NCBI RefSeq assembly: GCF_031755915.1
Contig: NC_083379.1
Coordinates: forward strand, 22,010,001-22,074,000
Reading direction: 5' to 3'
Source of the DNA: Ziziphus jujuba
Lineage: Eukaryota > Streptophyta > Magnoliopsida > Rosales > Rhamnaceae
Length of the DNA: 64,000 bases
Shown here: in pieces, positions 12,256-22,997 of the stretch
Numbering within the stretch: the first letter of the stretch is position 1
How the letters are laid out: each line of letters opens with the position of its first letter
Program-made: the position numbers and the translations under genes
Notes under the pieces: model-generated
The model's database searches: none
The model's input: only the letters and a program-made list of their open reading frames with translations
What the model was told of the DNA's origin: nothing

Positions 12256-13026
12256 TGAGGAGAATCCGCCCAAACCCGCACAACCGACTACCCTTTGGGG
12301 TGCTGATCCGATACGGATGAAGACCGGATCAGTCATTAGAGCTCAAGCTAAGCGATTTAAGGACAACATGGGTGCCTTTATACAGTGCTTAATTAATTCT
12401 CAAAAGGACTTGTCCATACCCGAAGATACAAAGCCTATTTTAGGTATCCAAGCGGTAGAGGTTGTTACGGGCCCGGGTAGCTATTTTAATGCAAATATAG
12501 ACTTCAGGCAGCAAGCAATGGTTCCAAAATTTTATGAATTCAATGGATATCATAAAGAGGCCATGGAATCATATCAAGGCAGAAGTGTCTAAATTTAGAT
12601 TGTACGGACAACATCTCAATTTGACCGAAAATGTGCTATTTAGTCGCTGGCTTTGACTTTTCTTTTTATTCAAGCAAGTTTGACTTATTCCAATCAAGAG
12701 GAAACGTGTGGGAATCATTATTAATCATATTTGGCATCCTACATGGCATATAGAAACTAATTTGGGGCTCAAATGAGTTGGAGATTGGTCGAAGTTAGCT
12801 TAGTTAGAAAGATAGTCAATTAGTTTCCTAATTTGATTTTGACTTTTTGTTTTAGAAAATTAGTCTTTTATTTGGTTTCTATTTATTTAATTGCTGGACA
12901 AATCAACTTAGGAAAGTTATTATTTGTTTATTTTTTTTGTAAATTAATTAATTTCTATTTCAAAATAAAGGAATTAATTAATCCAAATTAGTTTAGGAAA
13001 GAGGGAGAAATTCGGCCAACATTAGA
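12256..13026 (+). repeat. 3' LTR of element B, truncated, with polypurine tract
   Basis: The purine-rich tract 12243-12255 (AAGAGGAGGGGAA) lies just before the LTR start TGAGGAGAATCC, as for a plus-strand 3' LTR. The integrase frame runs through the tract and about 240 bases into the LTR (NPPKPAQPTT, then GSVIRAQAKRF), ending near 12592. The LTR stops at 13026, short of its U3 end, R and U5, exactly where the oppositely oriented LTR of element C begins, making a tail-to-tail joint. Confidence 0.8.
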
Positions 13027-14009
13027 TGATATGAACCTAGAACGACTTGCTCCTAAATTCGTATTATATTAGCCTGGATCATGATTAAGTTCAGATTTTA
13101 ATGGATTGACCTCAACTCCTAACCAACCTATGATTAGAAACCTTGGTATAATGAAGACATCACAATAGGTTATGGATGTCCTATTGATAAGTCAAAACTT
13201 AAACACACACTTTCTAATGGTGTTTTAGGTGTTCAAAGAGAACAAAGAGAATTCTATCTCACAAAACAATTTATGTATGATTAATGTACTGATTATTATT
13301 GAAAAAATAAGCCTTACAACCTTTCCTAATATTAATCTGATTAGTTATCTCCTTATTTTGAATTAGGAATTAATTAATAACAAATAAAAACCAAAATTGA
13401 AGGTAATTTCCTAAAACAAAAAATAGAAATAAAATTAGGAAACTAAAATACTATCTTTTTTACTAAGTTGTCTTTGACTAATTTTTGACTAATTTAGGCT
13501 TCAAATCAGCTTCCTTATGCTTTGTAGGATGCCAAATAGGATTATCATGTAGTCCTAACTGTTGCCCTTACTTGGATCAAAGAGAAAAAGCCAACTTAGC
13601 AAAATATAGTAAAGTCAACAAGAAAAAAGGCAAAATCGGCCAAATTTCCATCCCATGCACACAACCCCTTTTTGATTTCATTTGAAGCTGCTGTGACTTA
13701 ATTCCATGACTCTTAGACATATTTAGTGAACCCATGAAGCATTGGAACCATTTCATGCTGCCCAGACTCCATAAAGGCACCAAAACCGCTACTTGGGTCT
13801 GTCTCGACTTCCACCACTTGTATGTTCAAAAGAAGTCTTGGATCTTTGGGTATGGACAAGCCCTCTTGAGAATGAATTACTCTCTAGATAAAGGCAGCAA
13901 GGTTGTCCTTAAACCTCTTAGCTTGAGCCCTAGTGATCGGCCCGGTCTTCATCCGTATCGGGTACCCCAGCAGGTTGTCGGTTGTGCGGGCACGAGCAGG
14001 TTCTCATCA
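13027..14009 (-). repeat. 3' LTR of element C
   Basis: 983 bp, bounded TGATATGAACC...CTCATCA as read on the plus strand. It is homologous to 17731-18670 and to the LTRs at 10003, 12256, 21227, 29674, 60060 and 60894. On the minus strand its beginning encodes the family pol tail (GPITRAQAKRF equivalent near 13935). It differs from its partner by lacking the minisatellite present at 18320-18441 and by having a segment (about 13720-13830) absent there. Confidence 0.85.
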
Positions 14010-15180
14010 TTCCCCTACTCTTGAAAAGGATTTGCCCTCAAATCAAAGTCATCATCTACAGAAAAAGGAGATAAATTAGGAACATTAAATGTACCACTAA
14101 CATTATACTCATCCGGTAAATCAAGTTTGTAAGCATTCTCATTAATCTGCTCCAAAACTTGAAAATGTCCGTCTCCTCACAGCATAAGCTTGGACTTTCT
14201 TTGTTTGGGGAACCTCCCCTTCCTTAAGTACAACCAAACTAAATCTCTTGGGTCAAATATTATCACCACAAATACTATAGATACAAGTTCATTTTGGCAA
14301 AAATCACACTTTTTAATATTAGCAAATAATTTTTCCTAAATTTTCAAGTTTCCGCTAAGTAAAGCTCTCAACAATGTAGATAAAGTTCTATACATAAAAA
14401 ACATCTATAAATAAGTATCTTTATAAATCATGACCAGCATTGATTTCTTATTCAAAATTGCTTTATTAACATCACCAAAGCTAAAATAAAAATTTTTTTA
14501 TTCTTCTTCTCTTTTCTTTCTTTTTCTTTCTCTCTCACGAACTCCATTTTTTTTACCTCACTCTCGGCTTTTCTTGGATTTTTCTCACTCTCAGCTTTAT
14601 CATTGTTTTTCCCCTTACAATTGAGTTTATAATACTTACCTTGGACAGCAAGCTCGGACTTACCTTCTTGGATGGATGGTGTAGCCGTAGGTGCCATACT
14701 AGCTTTTTCCTTGAGTTTTTCGGCCTCCTTCTTTTGTTGTATTTGTAATTGATCTCTATATACTTTCTTGGAAGTCAATGGCTCTAGCTTGACCTTCTTA
14801 TCTTTAAATCTAAAAACAATACAATTCTCTTGACCATAATGAGTAGCATCTTTATCAAATTGCCATGGTCTACCTAATAGAATATGTTCGGCATGCATAG
14901 GCACAACATCACACAAAACACCATCCTCATATTTATCTATGCTAAATTTTACTTTGGCTTGTTTATTTGCTTTCGTCTCACCACTATCATTAAGCCATTG
15001 TAATCTATATGATTCTGGATGTTTAATGGTTGTTAAGCCTAATTTATTAACTACCATGCTACTAATTATGTTTGCACAACTTCCACTATCTATAATCTTA
15101 CTACGTATGTTACCTTGAATTTCGAATCGAGTGTGGAAGATATTCTCTCTTTAAATTTGGTCTGCATCTTTGTACATGGT
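14010..15180 (-). pseudogene. pol pseudogene of element C: protease, RT remnant, IN C terminus
   Basis: Reading leftward on the minus strand, the frame at 15057-14452 carries the protease (VVNKLGLTTIKH and YRLQWLNDSGE, with DSGSCA just upstream near 15085), then a Lys/Glu-rich linker. After 14450 a degraded connector and the RT fragment (KKCDFC equivalent near 14305) join directly to the integrase C-terminal block (VWLYLRKGRF equivalent near 14220), with the end of pol near 14100. RT active site, RNase H and IN core are missing. The joint falls at the same residue as in element B, though point changes differ. Stops and frameshifts make it non-coding now. Confidence 0.8.
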
Positions 15181-16520
15181 TAGAACCCTTCTTGCCATAA
15201 AACTCAATTCAGCCTTTGAAGCCTTGAGTGTTTCGGATTCATCATGCCTTTCATCTCCAATTTCATCTTCAATAAATTCGGTTTCAGCATCACTTTCTTC
15301 ACTTTCGGATTCTAGCTCACCATTACCTTTCAATACCATGATTCTCCTATTCGGGCATTGTCTAGGAATATGTCCTCATCCCTGGCACTTAAAACAAACA
15401 ATTTCTCTAGATCTTGAAGGTTTAGGATTGGATTTTACCTCATTCTTTGGTGCTTGAATAGATTCGATTTTAGCCTCTCTCTTCGGCCAACTTGAACTTT
15501 CTTCTCCAACTTTCATCTTTGGCTTATTTTCAAATGTAGGATTGTTTCTCCAGCCAGAATGATTTGATCTCCCGCTGTTTGAAACTCCTCTAAACTGTGA
15601 GCTTGTACCCTTCCTCTTGAATTGATTCTTAAGTTTGATAACCACATGCAACATCTCTTCCAATTTAACATATTGTTGTAATTCCAATTGATTGGCTATA
15701 TCTCAATTCAAACGACCTAAAAACCTTGCCATGGTTGCGTCTCTATCTTCATTCATGCTCAACCTCATCATAAGCATCTCCATCTTCTTGTAATAATCTT
15801 CCATAGACCTACTTCCTTGTGTCAAAGATTGAAGTCTTTGATGCAGCAACCTATGGTAATGTGCCGTTACAAATCGCTTTCTCATGGCCCCTTCATTTGG
15901 CGTCAAGTAGTGATCAAGTCATCACCAACTCTTCTTTGGGTACTTTGCTCATTGGTCCCACTATTGGAGTGCATAATGGCCAAATTCCATTGCTGCCAAT
16001 TTAACTTTCTTAATCTCTGAATAATTGTGATAATAAAAAATCATCTCCATATGCTCCTCCCATTCCAAGTAAGCCTCCGGACCACTTTTTCCCATGAAAG
16101 GTGGCATATTTACCTTGATATTTCCAAGATCATCATCTTCATTCATTGCTGGTCTCCCATGGATTGGCCTTTCCTTGAGGTTTAAAAATTTCATCAAACT
16201 CCTCATCCAAATCATCTCCGAAATTAGATTCCTAAAATTCTCCTACAATTCATCTTCACCCTCCCCGACCTCGGCCTCAGCCTCCATGAGCATCAAGCCT
16301 TGTATTTAGCATTCCTTGGGATGTTTCTAATCTCTCCATCCTTTGATTTATATGGTTAAATTGAGTATTCATCTACTACAATAGCTCAAAGACCGCCCTC
16401 ATGTCTGTTTGCTCATCTCCAATCCCCGTAGCTAGGGAATCACCTTTAAATTCTACGAACTCCTCTTCATTAATTCTTATTGGTGGATCCCTCTTCTCAC
16501 TCTTGAATCTGCCATGTTAG
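15151..16520 (-). pseudogene. gag pseudogene of element C
   Basis: The start lies near 16515 (ATGGCAGATTCAAGA-like, as in element B). Open pieces are 16215-15961 (central capsid with GPEAYLEWEEHMEMIF), 15906-15703 (AMRKRFVTAHYHRLLHQRL, EDYYKKMEML), 15687-15376 and 15339-15151. The CCHC knuckle lies near 15370-15410 (CFKCQG...GHIPRQC). Frame breaks separate the pieces. The acidic stretch after the knuckle (ESESEESDAETEF) is a shared family trait. It is better preserved than the gag of element B. There is no sign of selection beyond family resemblance. Confidence 0.85.
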
Positions 16521-17730
16521 TATGAATAACACAAAAATAAAATAGAACCTCACCAAATTCACTCCCTTACGTGTTTCACTCAAACAAGATCTCAACACTC
16601 GTGTTTGTACACTAATTTTGGCTTTTGACCCTCTTCTAAGCTCATACACTTTTACCTGTTTTCACTCAATGAATTATCTCAAAGTTCTAATTAAAAAATC
16701 CATAAAACAGAAATTAGATCATAAGTATGTTTTAATTAAACACCTAACTTTCAGCTTTTCTAGAAAAAATAAAACAAATTAACAAGGAAAATTTTGAAAT
16801 TAAAAAAAACTAGATTAGATGGTAAGAAATTAAGGATTCAAGAATAAAATTTAGGAAAAGAATTTCAAACACGAATAAGAATCAATTCGAACAAAATTAA
16901 AGAATAGTTGTTGGTTGTTGTTCTTGTAATTCAAGTTTTGTATCAAATCCTTTAACTAGTTTTTAATCCAATTAACTTAGCACTCAAACTCAAATATCCA
17001 GGAGCAAAAATTAATCTCCAGCAACTCCAAGTATTGAATAAATAATCAACAATTCAGCAACTTCAACAAATTTCCCGCAAACAAATTGTTTTTTCATTCG
17101 GCTTTTCTTCTCCTTTTTTTTTTTTTTTTTACTCACTGAATATCAAACACAACTCTAGTAATAAGAATTAACAACCAAATTGCAATTCCAATAGCAAAAC
17201 TCACCAAACTCGTGGCCTCCAACCATAAAAATACAAATTTGTAGTTTTTTTTATTTTTTATTTAATTTTGCAAACCCTTCTATTTTTTTTTTTTTTCAAT
17301 CATAGAACATAAAGCAACTGCAATAGCAAGAATGAACTCCAAAAATTTCAATTCTAAAGTAAAAAATTCACCAAACCCGAGACCACACTCCAAACAAAAA
17401 CAAATTGTACAATTTTTAGGTTTTATGCATCAAACTCCTTTTTTTTTTTTTTTTTGAATATATGAATGCAAATATTTAAGATTAAAACAGAGCAAAGAAA
17501 AATTGACAATACACTAAATTTCCAAGAACAATAATGAAAAACAACCAACAAACTAGGAAACCTAATTTCGGCTATGAATGATTTTTTTTCTTTTTTTTTT
17601 TTTGAAGATGCTAAACGTGTATGAGATGGATGCAACCTTAACCTAATGCTAAAATTCCAGATTAACATAAAACAAATATAGCAAATAAAGATAGATCAAA
17701 CCTGAACAAAATCTTGGCTCTAATACCAAA
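16521..17730 (-). other. Leader and primer-binding site of element C
   Basis: An untranslated leader homologous to 7479-8614 in opposite orientation, with T-rich runs near 17110, 17290, 17440 and 17590. The primer-binding site next to the 5' LTR is TTTGGTATTAGAGCC on the minus strand, one or two changes from the tRNA-iMet complement. No coding sequence is supported. Confidence 0.7.
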
Positions 17731-18670
17731 TGATATGTACCTAGGACGACCTACTCCTAAATGCGTATTATGTTAGCCCGAATCTTGATTATGTTCAAGT
17801 TCTAATGGTCACCTTAACCTCTAACCAATCTGTAATTAGAAACCTTGGTATATAATGAAGACGCCACAATAGATGATGGATGTCCTTTTGATAAGTCAAA
17901 ACTAAAACACTCATTCACTAATGGTGTTTTAGGTGTTCAAACAGAACAAAGAGAATTCAATCTCACAAATTATTTTCTGTAAAATATTCAAGCTTGATTT
18001 CTTATTGAAAATAAGCCTTTAAATAGGTTTTGAATGAATAAAATAAAGCCCTAAAGGATTAGAAAATTTCGACCAACATAGAATCCAATTAGGAAATTGC
18101 TTAATTTCACATCCTTTCCTAATCTAATTTATATTAATTAATTTTCTTATTTTGAAGTAGGAATTAATTAATTTACAATGAAAATAACAAAACAATAACT
18201 TTCCTAAGTTGATTTGTCCATCAAATAAATAAATAAAAATAAAAAAGTCAAACATAAATTAGGAAACAAGTTGACTAGTTTGACAACTAAGCTAACTGAT
18301 TTCTGCTGTCTGAGCTAACTTATGTCTAATATGTCTGATGTCAGAGCTAACCAATGTCAGATGTCTGATGTATGATGTTCGATGTCTGATGTCCGATGTA
18401 AGATGTCTGATGTATGGATGTCTGATGTAAAATGTCCGATGACAGCTACCCGGGTCTGTATCAGCTTCCAACACTCGGATGCTTAAAACAATCTTTGTAT
18501 CTTTAGGTATGGACAAGCTCTTTTGAGAATCAATTACTCCCTATATAAATGCTCCCAGGTTATCCTTAAACCTCTTGGCTTGAGCTCTAGTGATTGGCTC
18601 AGTCTTCATCCATATCCGGTTAGCACCCCAGTGGGTTGTCGGTTGTACGGACATGGGCAGGTTCACATCA
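17731..18670 (-). repeat. 5' LTR of element C
   Basis: 940 bp, TGATATGTACC...TTCACATCA on the plus strand, homologous to the 3' LTR but visibly diverged with large indels. It contains the minisatellite at 18320-18441. The family pol-tail coding stretch is recognisable on the minus strand near 18500-18660 (GPITRAQ equivalent reads EPITRAQAKRF). The right end abuts rDNA spacer-like repeats at 18671. Confidence 0.85.
18320..18441. repeat. Minisatellite based on GATGTCTGATGT inside an LTR
   Basis: About ten imperfect copies of a short unit such as GATGTCTGATGTA or GATGTCCGATGTA sit in tandem. The array is absent at the equivalent place in the 3' LTR (near 13800) and in the other CRM LTRs here, so it expanded locally after this LTR was made. 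No coding or known regulatory role is evident. Confidence 0.85.
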
Positions 18671-19190
18671 CCTGGGCAGGGCATAGGGCATGGTGGCATA
18701 CCCCTAACAAGGGGTTGACACCACCTCAATTCAGTGTGGTGGATCTCCCGGAAGCAAGGCAAGCGGATGAGCCTCTGCTCAGCATTGGTGGCACTACTTG
18801 GCACACCTTAGGCAACGGGGTGGTGGCACCCCCCTGGGCAAGAGGGTAGTTGCAAAGCATCGGTGGGCATGGCATGGGGCATCAGTTGGCATGACAGGGG
18901 GCACAGTGGCACACCCTGGGCATGGCATGGGGCATCGGTGGGCATGGCATGGGGCACAATGGCACACCCTGAGCTTGGTATGGGGCACCGTTGGGCATGG
19001 CATAGGGGCACGATGGCACACCCTGGGCATGGCATGGGGCACAATGGCACACCCTCGGCACGGCATAGTTCATAGTGGTGCACCCTGGGCATGGCATAGG
19101 GCATGGTGGCATAACCTGGGCATCAAGGTGGCACCAACTCGATTCAACGTGGTGGTTCTCCCAGGAGCAAGGCAAGCGGATGAGCCTCGA
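18671..19190 (-). repeat. rDNA intergenic-spacer-like tandem repeats
   Basis: GC-rich DNA next to the 3' end of a 26S pseudogene, where the IGS starts. It contains roughly 30-bp imperfect subrepeats built on GGGCATGGCATGGGGCA and GGCACACCCT (about 18860-19110). These are framed by two copies, about 410 bp apart, of a block ending GCAAGGCAAGCGGATGAGCC (18757 and 19169). The same frame block and subrepeats recur at 29353-29670. Placement and repeat style suggest IGS, but plant IGS sequences are not conserved, so a local satellite cannot be excluded. ORFs across it (His/Met/Gly-rich) are repeat artefacts. Confidence 0.65.
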
Positions 19191-19689
19191 TTTACCACTT
19201 ACAATATCCTGTCTCATATTTAAGTTATCTGCAAAAGGGTTCTACCCACCGTTCGATAGGAATTGAACTTAAAGGTAACCCGCACGGTATGTCTACTGAT
19301 GGGCTTGGACAACGACACGTTCTTTCGAGAGTCGAGACCCCTACTGCAGGTCAGTAAATGGGTGGTAGCGCATGCATTGCTTCTAGCCCGGATTCAGATT
19401 TAGAGGCATTCATTCATAATCCAGCGCATGGTGGCTTCGTGCCATTAGCTTTTCAACCAAGCGCGATGGCTAATCATGTGAATCAATGGTTCCTCTCGTA
19501 CTAGATTGAATTACTATTGCGACATTGTTATCAATAGGGTAAAGCTAACCTATCTCATGATGGTCTAAACCTTGTTCAGGTTCCCTATTGGTGGATGAAC
19601 AATCCAACACTTCGTGAATTCTGCTTCACAATGAGAGGAAGAGCTGACATCGAAGGATCAAAAAGCAATGTCGCTATAAATGCTTGGCT

Positions 19690-19723
<34 letters not shown>

Positions 19724-20088
19724 AAGACCTCTAGCTTCAAATTTCGAAGGTCTAAAGGATCGATAGGCCATGCTTTCATGGTTCGTATTCGTACTGGTAG
19801 TCAGAATCAAACGGGCTTTTTACGCTTTCATTCCATATGAGATTTCCATTCTCATTGAGCTCATCTTAGGATACCTGCGTTATCTTGTGCCATCCCAACC
19901 AAACTCCCCACCTGACAATCTCTTCCACCTGGATCGACCCACTGAGGCTAGCCTTGGGTCCAAAAAATGGGGCATTTTCCCCCTTCCAATTCATGGAATA
20001 AGTAAAATAACGTTAAAAGTACTGGTATTTCACTTTCGCTGTTTCCAGCTCCCACTTATACTACACCTCTCAAGTCATTTCACAAAGT

Positions 20089-20125
<37 letters not shown>

Positions 20126-22453
20126 ATTGATTCTACCAGGCCCTTTCCCTCGGTTGTGGTTTTACTGGATAGTAGACAGGGACAGTGGGAATCTCAGTAA
20201 TCCATTCATGAGCATCACTAATTAAGTGACGAGGAATTTGGCTACCTTAAGAGAGTTATAGTTACTCCCGCTGTTTACTTGTGCTTGGTTGATTTTCTTC
20301 ACTTTGACATTCAGAGTATTAGGCAGAAATCACATTGCGTGAGCATCCGCAGGACCATCGCAATGCATTATTTTAATTAAACAGTCAGATTTCCCTTGTC
20401 CGTACCAGTTCTGAGTCAACGGAGCAACTGCATCGTCCTACCTATTTAAAGTTTGAGAATAGGTCGAGGGCATTGCACCAATGATGCCTCTAATCATTGG
20501 CTTTACCTAATAGAACTCGTCCGCGGGCTCCAGTTATCCTGAGGGAAACTTCGGAGGGAACCAACTACTAGATAGTTCGATTAGTCTTTTGTCCCTCTAC
20601 CCAAGTTAGACGAATGATTTACATGTCAGTATCGTTATAGGCCTCCACTAGAGTTTCCTCTTGCTTTGTCCTGCTCAGACATAGTTCACCATCTTTGGGT
20701 CCCGACAGGCATGCTATCAGTCGACTTCTTAGAAGATTAAGGTCAGTTGGTGGTGCAACCAGCATGGGGATCCTGCCATTCAGTTTCCTTGCACCTTACA
20801 AGTTTACTGGCTTGTTGACTCCGACACATGTTAGACTCCTTGGTCCGTGTTTCAAGACGGGCCAAATGGGGGACCCATAGGTCGACGCCAGGAGTGAGCA
20901 TGTGCCGAAGCACGCCGTGACAGTGCGCGCTACCCACCACGATCATGGCGATGAAGTCTCCATGGGCATATCTATAGCCTGGGCTTAGGCTACAGATGCA
21001 ATCCGTATCGGTCCACTCCCCGATTCAATCAGTAGACTGACTCTCATCGTTCCGCATCCGACCAAGGTGCATTGCCAGCCCCTATCTACTTTCCTCCCGA
21101 CAATTTCAAGCACTCTATGACTCTCTTTTCAAAGTCCTTTTACATCTTTCCTTCGCGGCACTTTTTTGCTAACAGTCTCTCACCCATATTTATCCTTGGA
21201 TGGAATTTATCACTCGATTTGGGCTGTGATGAGAATTCATCTGCACCCGCACAACCTACAACCTGTTGGGGTGCTGACCCGATACGGATGAAGACTGGGC
21301 CAATCACTAGGGCTCTAGCTAAGAGATTTAAGGACAACCTAGCTGCCTTTATATATGGAGTAATTAATTCTCAAAAGGGCTTGACAATATCTGAAGATAC
21401 AAGACCTGTTTTAAGCATCCAAATGGTGGAAGCTATTATGGACCCGAGTAGTTGTTTTAGTGCAAATATGGACTCCGAGCAGCAACGATTGGATCCAACA
21501 CTTCTTGGATTCAAAGAATATCACTAAGAGGCCATGGAATCATATCAAGGCAAAATCAAAAGCATCTAAAATCAGATTGTAGGGACACCATCTCAATTTG
21601 GTCAAAAATGTGTTGTTTAGCCATTGCCTTTGACTTTTCTTCTTGTTCAAGCAAGTTTAACTTATTCCAATCATGGGGCAATGTGTGGGAATCATCATTA
21701 ATCATATTTGGCATTCTACATGGCATATGGAAGCTGATTTGGAGCTCAAACAAGCTGGAATTGGTTAAAGGTACCTTAGTAGTCAAACTAGTCAACTAGT
21801 TTCCTAGTTTGATTTTAACTTTTTGTTTTAGGAAATTAGATTTTTATTTGATTTCTATTTATTTATTTTATGGAAAAATCAACTTAGGAAAGTTAATATT
21901 TTATTATTTTCATTATAAATTAATTAATTCCTAATTCAAAATAAAAGAATTAATTAATCCAAATTAGTTTAGGAGTCTAGGTGAATTTGGGCTAACACAT
22001 TGTTTTCTACATGGCCGATTTTGTTTAGTTTTTTATGGTTTTATTTTGTTCTTTCAAAGCCTAAAGGCTTAGTTTCAAAGAGAAATCAATCTAGAATATT
22101 TTATAGAAAATTAATTGTGAGATTGAGTTTTTCTTTGTTCTCTTTGAACACCTAAAACACCATTAGAGAGTTAGTGTTTTAGTTTTGACTTATCAATAGA
22201 ATATACATCACCTATTGTGGCGTCTCCATTATACCAAGGTTTTTAATCATAGGTTGGTTAAGGGTTGAGGTCAATACATTAAAATATAAACCTAATTGAG
22301 ATCCGAACTAATATAATACGGCTTTAGGAGCAGGTCGTCCTATAATGGCGTCTTCAACCCTACTCGCCAACAGTGCTTTATGGTGCGATAGGGTCCAGGC
22401 GTGACAGGGCTCTCACCCTCTCTAATGCCCCTTTCTAAGGGACTTGAGCATCA
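19191..22453 (-). pseudogene. 26S rRNA pseudogene 2, internally deleted and interrupted
   Basis: The reverse complement runs from near the 26S 3' end (19191) toward the 5' part. Conserved blocks include the peptidyl-transferase region (19680-19720), the TGTTTAATTAAAACA-type block near 20370, and the 5' region with TAAGCATATCA-proximal domains missing. At about 20415 roughly 560 bp present in pseudogene 3 (30396-30960) are lost. A CRM LTR sits at 21227-22343, and rRNA sequence resumes at 22345-22453 (GGTGAGAGCCCTGTCACGCC on the minus strand). Chromovirus D then cuts it at 22454. CpG decay is extensive. Confidence 0.9.
21227..22343 (+). repeat. CRM LTR inserted in 26S pseudogene 2
   Basis: A plus-oriented single LTR starting TGATGAGAATTC and running to GGTCGTCCTATAA, close to the family LTR end. 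It is flanked on both sides by 26S sequence. The pol-tail coding stretch at its start is open (APAQPTTCWGADPIRMK, then GPITRALAKRF). A TATA-like signal and transcription-start region are expected near 22060, as in the other copies. The last bases and about 20 bases of 26S are missing, so no target duplication remains. Confidence 0.8.
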
Positions 22454-22981
22454 TGTCACAGTCCCACTCTTTTGAGTGCACAACGTTGGTCGTGCGGTGC
22501 TTACTAGCCCTTTGTGGGTAGTAAGTAAAGCATTAGTGTTCCTCGCAAGTAAATAACCTACAGGATGTTAGTATTGTGCTAGCACAAAGCAAGCAATAAT
22601 GCATATAACAACAATCATTAGAAAAAGGGACAAGCAAACAAGGCAACAACATAATTGAAGAAAATGCAATCGTTTTATTCGGTCTCGATGGAGAGAACAA
22701 CATAGAGGTTTACAAGCATGCTATTAAAAGTTCTCACGTATGCTAGTGGTCTAGCCCAATAACTCGCTGACTAGCCATCCCCCTCTAAAGAAATTATTTA
22801 GCCATTTTCATCCTGACAGAAAAATACATCAAAATATGCGAGGAATCAAAATGGCACTATTTCTTACAATAGAAACTTGAAATGCAAGCAAATGACCATG
22901 GGCTTGACGAATGACTCTGGATGAACTTGGCTTGGTAATTACAGTCAAAATCCAAAGGTGGAGGTGCATGCGACTCTTACA
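22454..22981 (-). repeat. 3' LTR of chromovirus D
   Basis: Bounded TGTCAC...CTTACA on the plus strand. Aligned by eye with 27620-28147 it shows about 65 differences over 528 bp (about 12%), mostly transitions, so the insertion is old. It shares the AGCTTATTTAGCCATTTT-type block with the LTRs of element A and the fragment at 28740, which makes these LTRs distant relatives. Confidence 0.9.
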
Positions 22982-22997
22982 TCCTCCCCCACTCATT

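Larger units (their letters stand above)
7479..13026 (+). mobile_element. CRM-like Ty3/gypsy element B, 5' LTR lost, non-autonomous
   Basis: A plus-strand gypsy element lacking its 5' LTR. It starts at the leader just downstream of the primer-binding site, where element C (minus strand near 17700-17725) shows the same sequence next to its PBS. The order is leader, gag, a solo LTR inserted in the polyprotein, protease, a short RT remnant fused to the integrase C terminus, polypurine tract, and a 3' LTR cut at 13026. The RT palm, RNase H and integrase core are absent. The integrase tail and the LTR-encoded tail resemble CRM (centromeric retrotransposon) polyproteins. All reading frames are broken by stops and frameshifts. 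Confidence 0.8.
13027..18670 (-). mobile_element. CRM-like Ty3/gypsy element C with both LTRs, non-autonomous
   Basis: A minus-strand element of about 5.6 kb with LTRs at 13027-14009 (3') and 17731-18670 (5'). The primer-binding site beside the 5' LTR (17712-17730, TTTGGTATTAGAGCC on the minus strand) fits tRNA-iMet, and the polypurine tract beside the 3' LTR (14010-14027) reads AAGAGTAGGGGAA. The internal order is leader, gag, protease, RT remnant and IN tail, with the same missing RT-RH-IN core as element B. The flanking pentamers (TTAGA left, CCTGG right) do not match, so the termini were rearranged after insertion or only one end is original. Confidence 0.85.

Noticed and set aside
18860..19110. 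Possible CRISPR-like array
   Set aside because: Repeats are contiguous and imperfect, with no unique spacers, in a plant nuclear context. They are spacer subrepeats.
18798..19223. 141-codon ORF rich in Gly, His, Trp and Met, and its antisense partners
   Set aside because: Produced by the GGCATGGCATGGGGCA tandem repeats. All frames of the array stay open because the repeat lacks stops.
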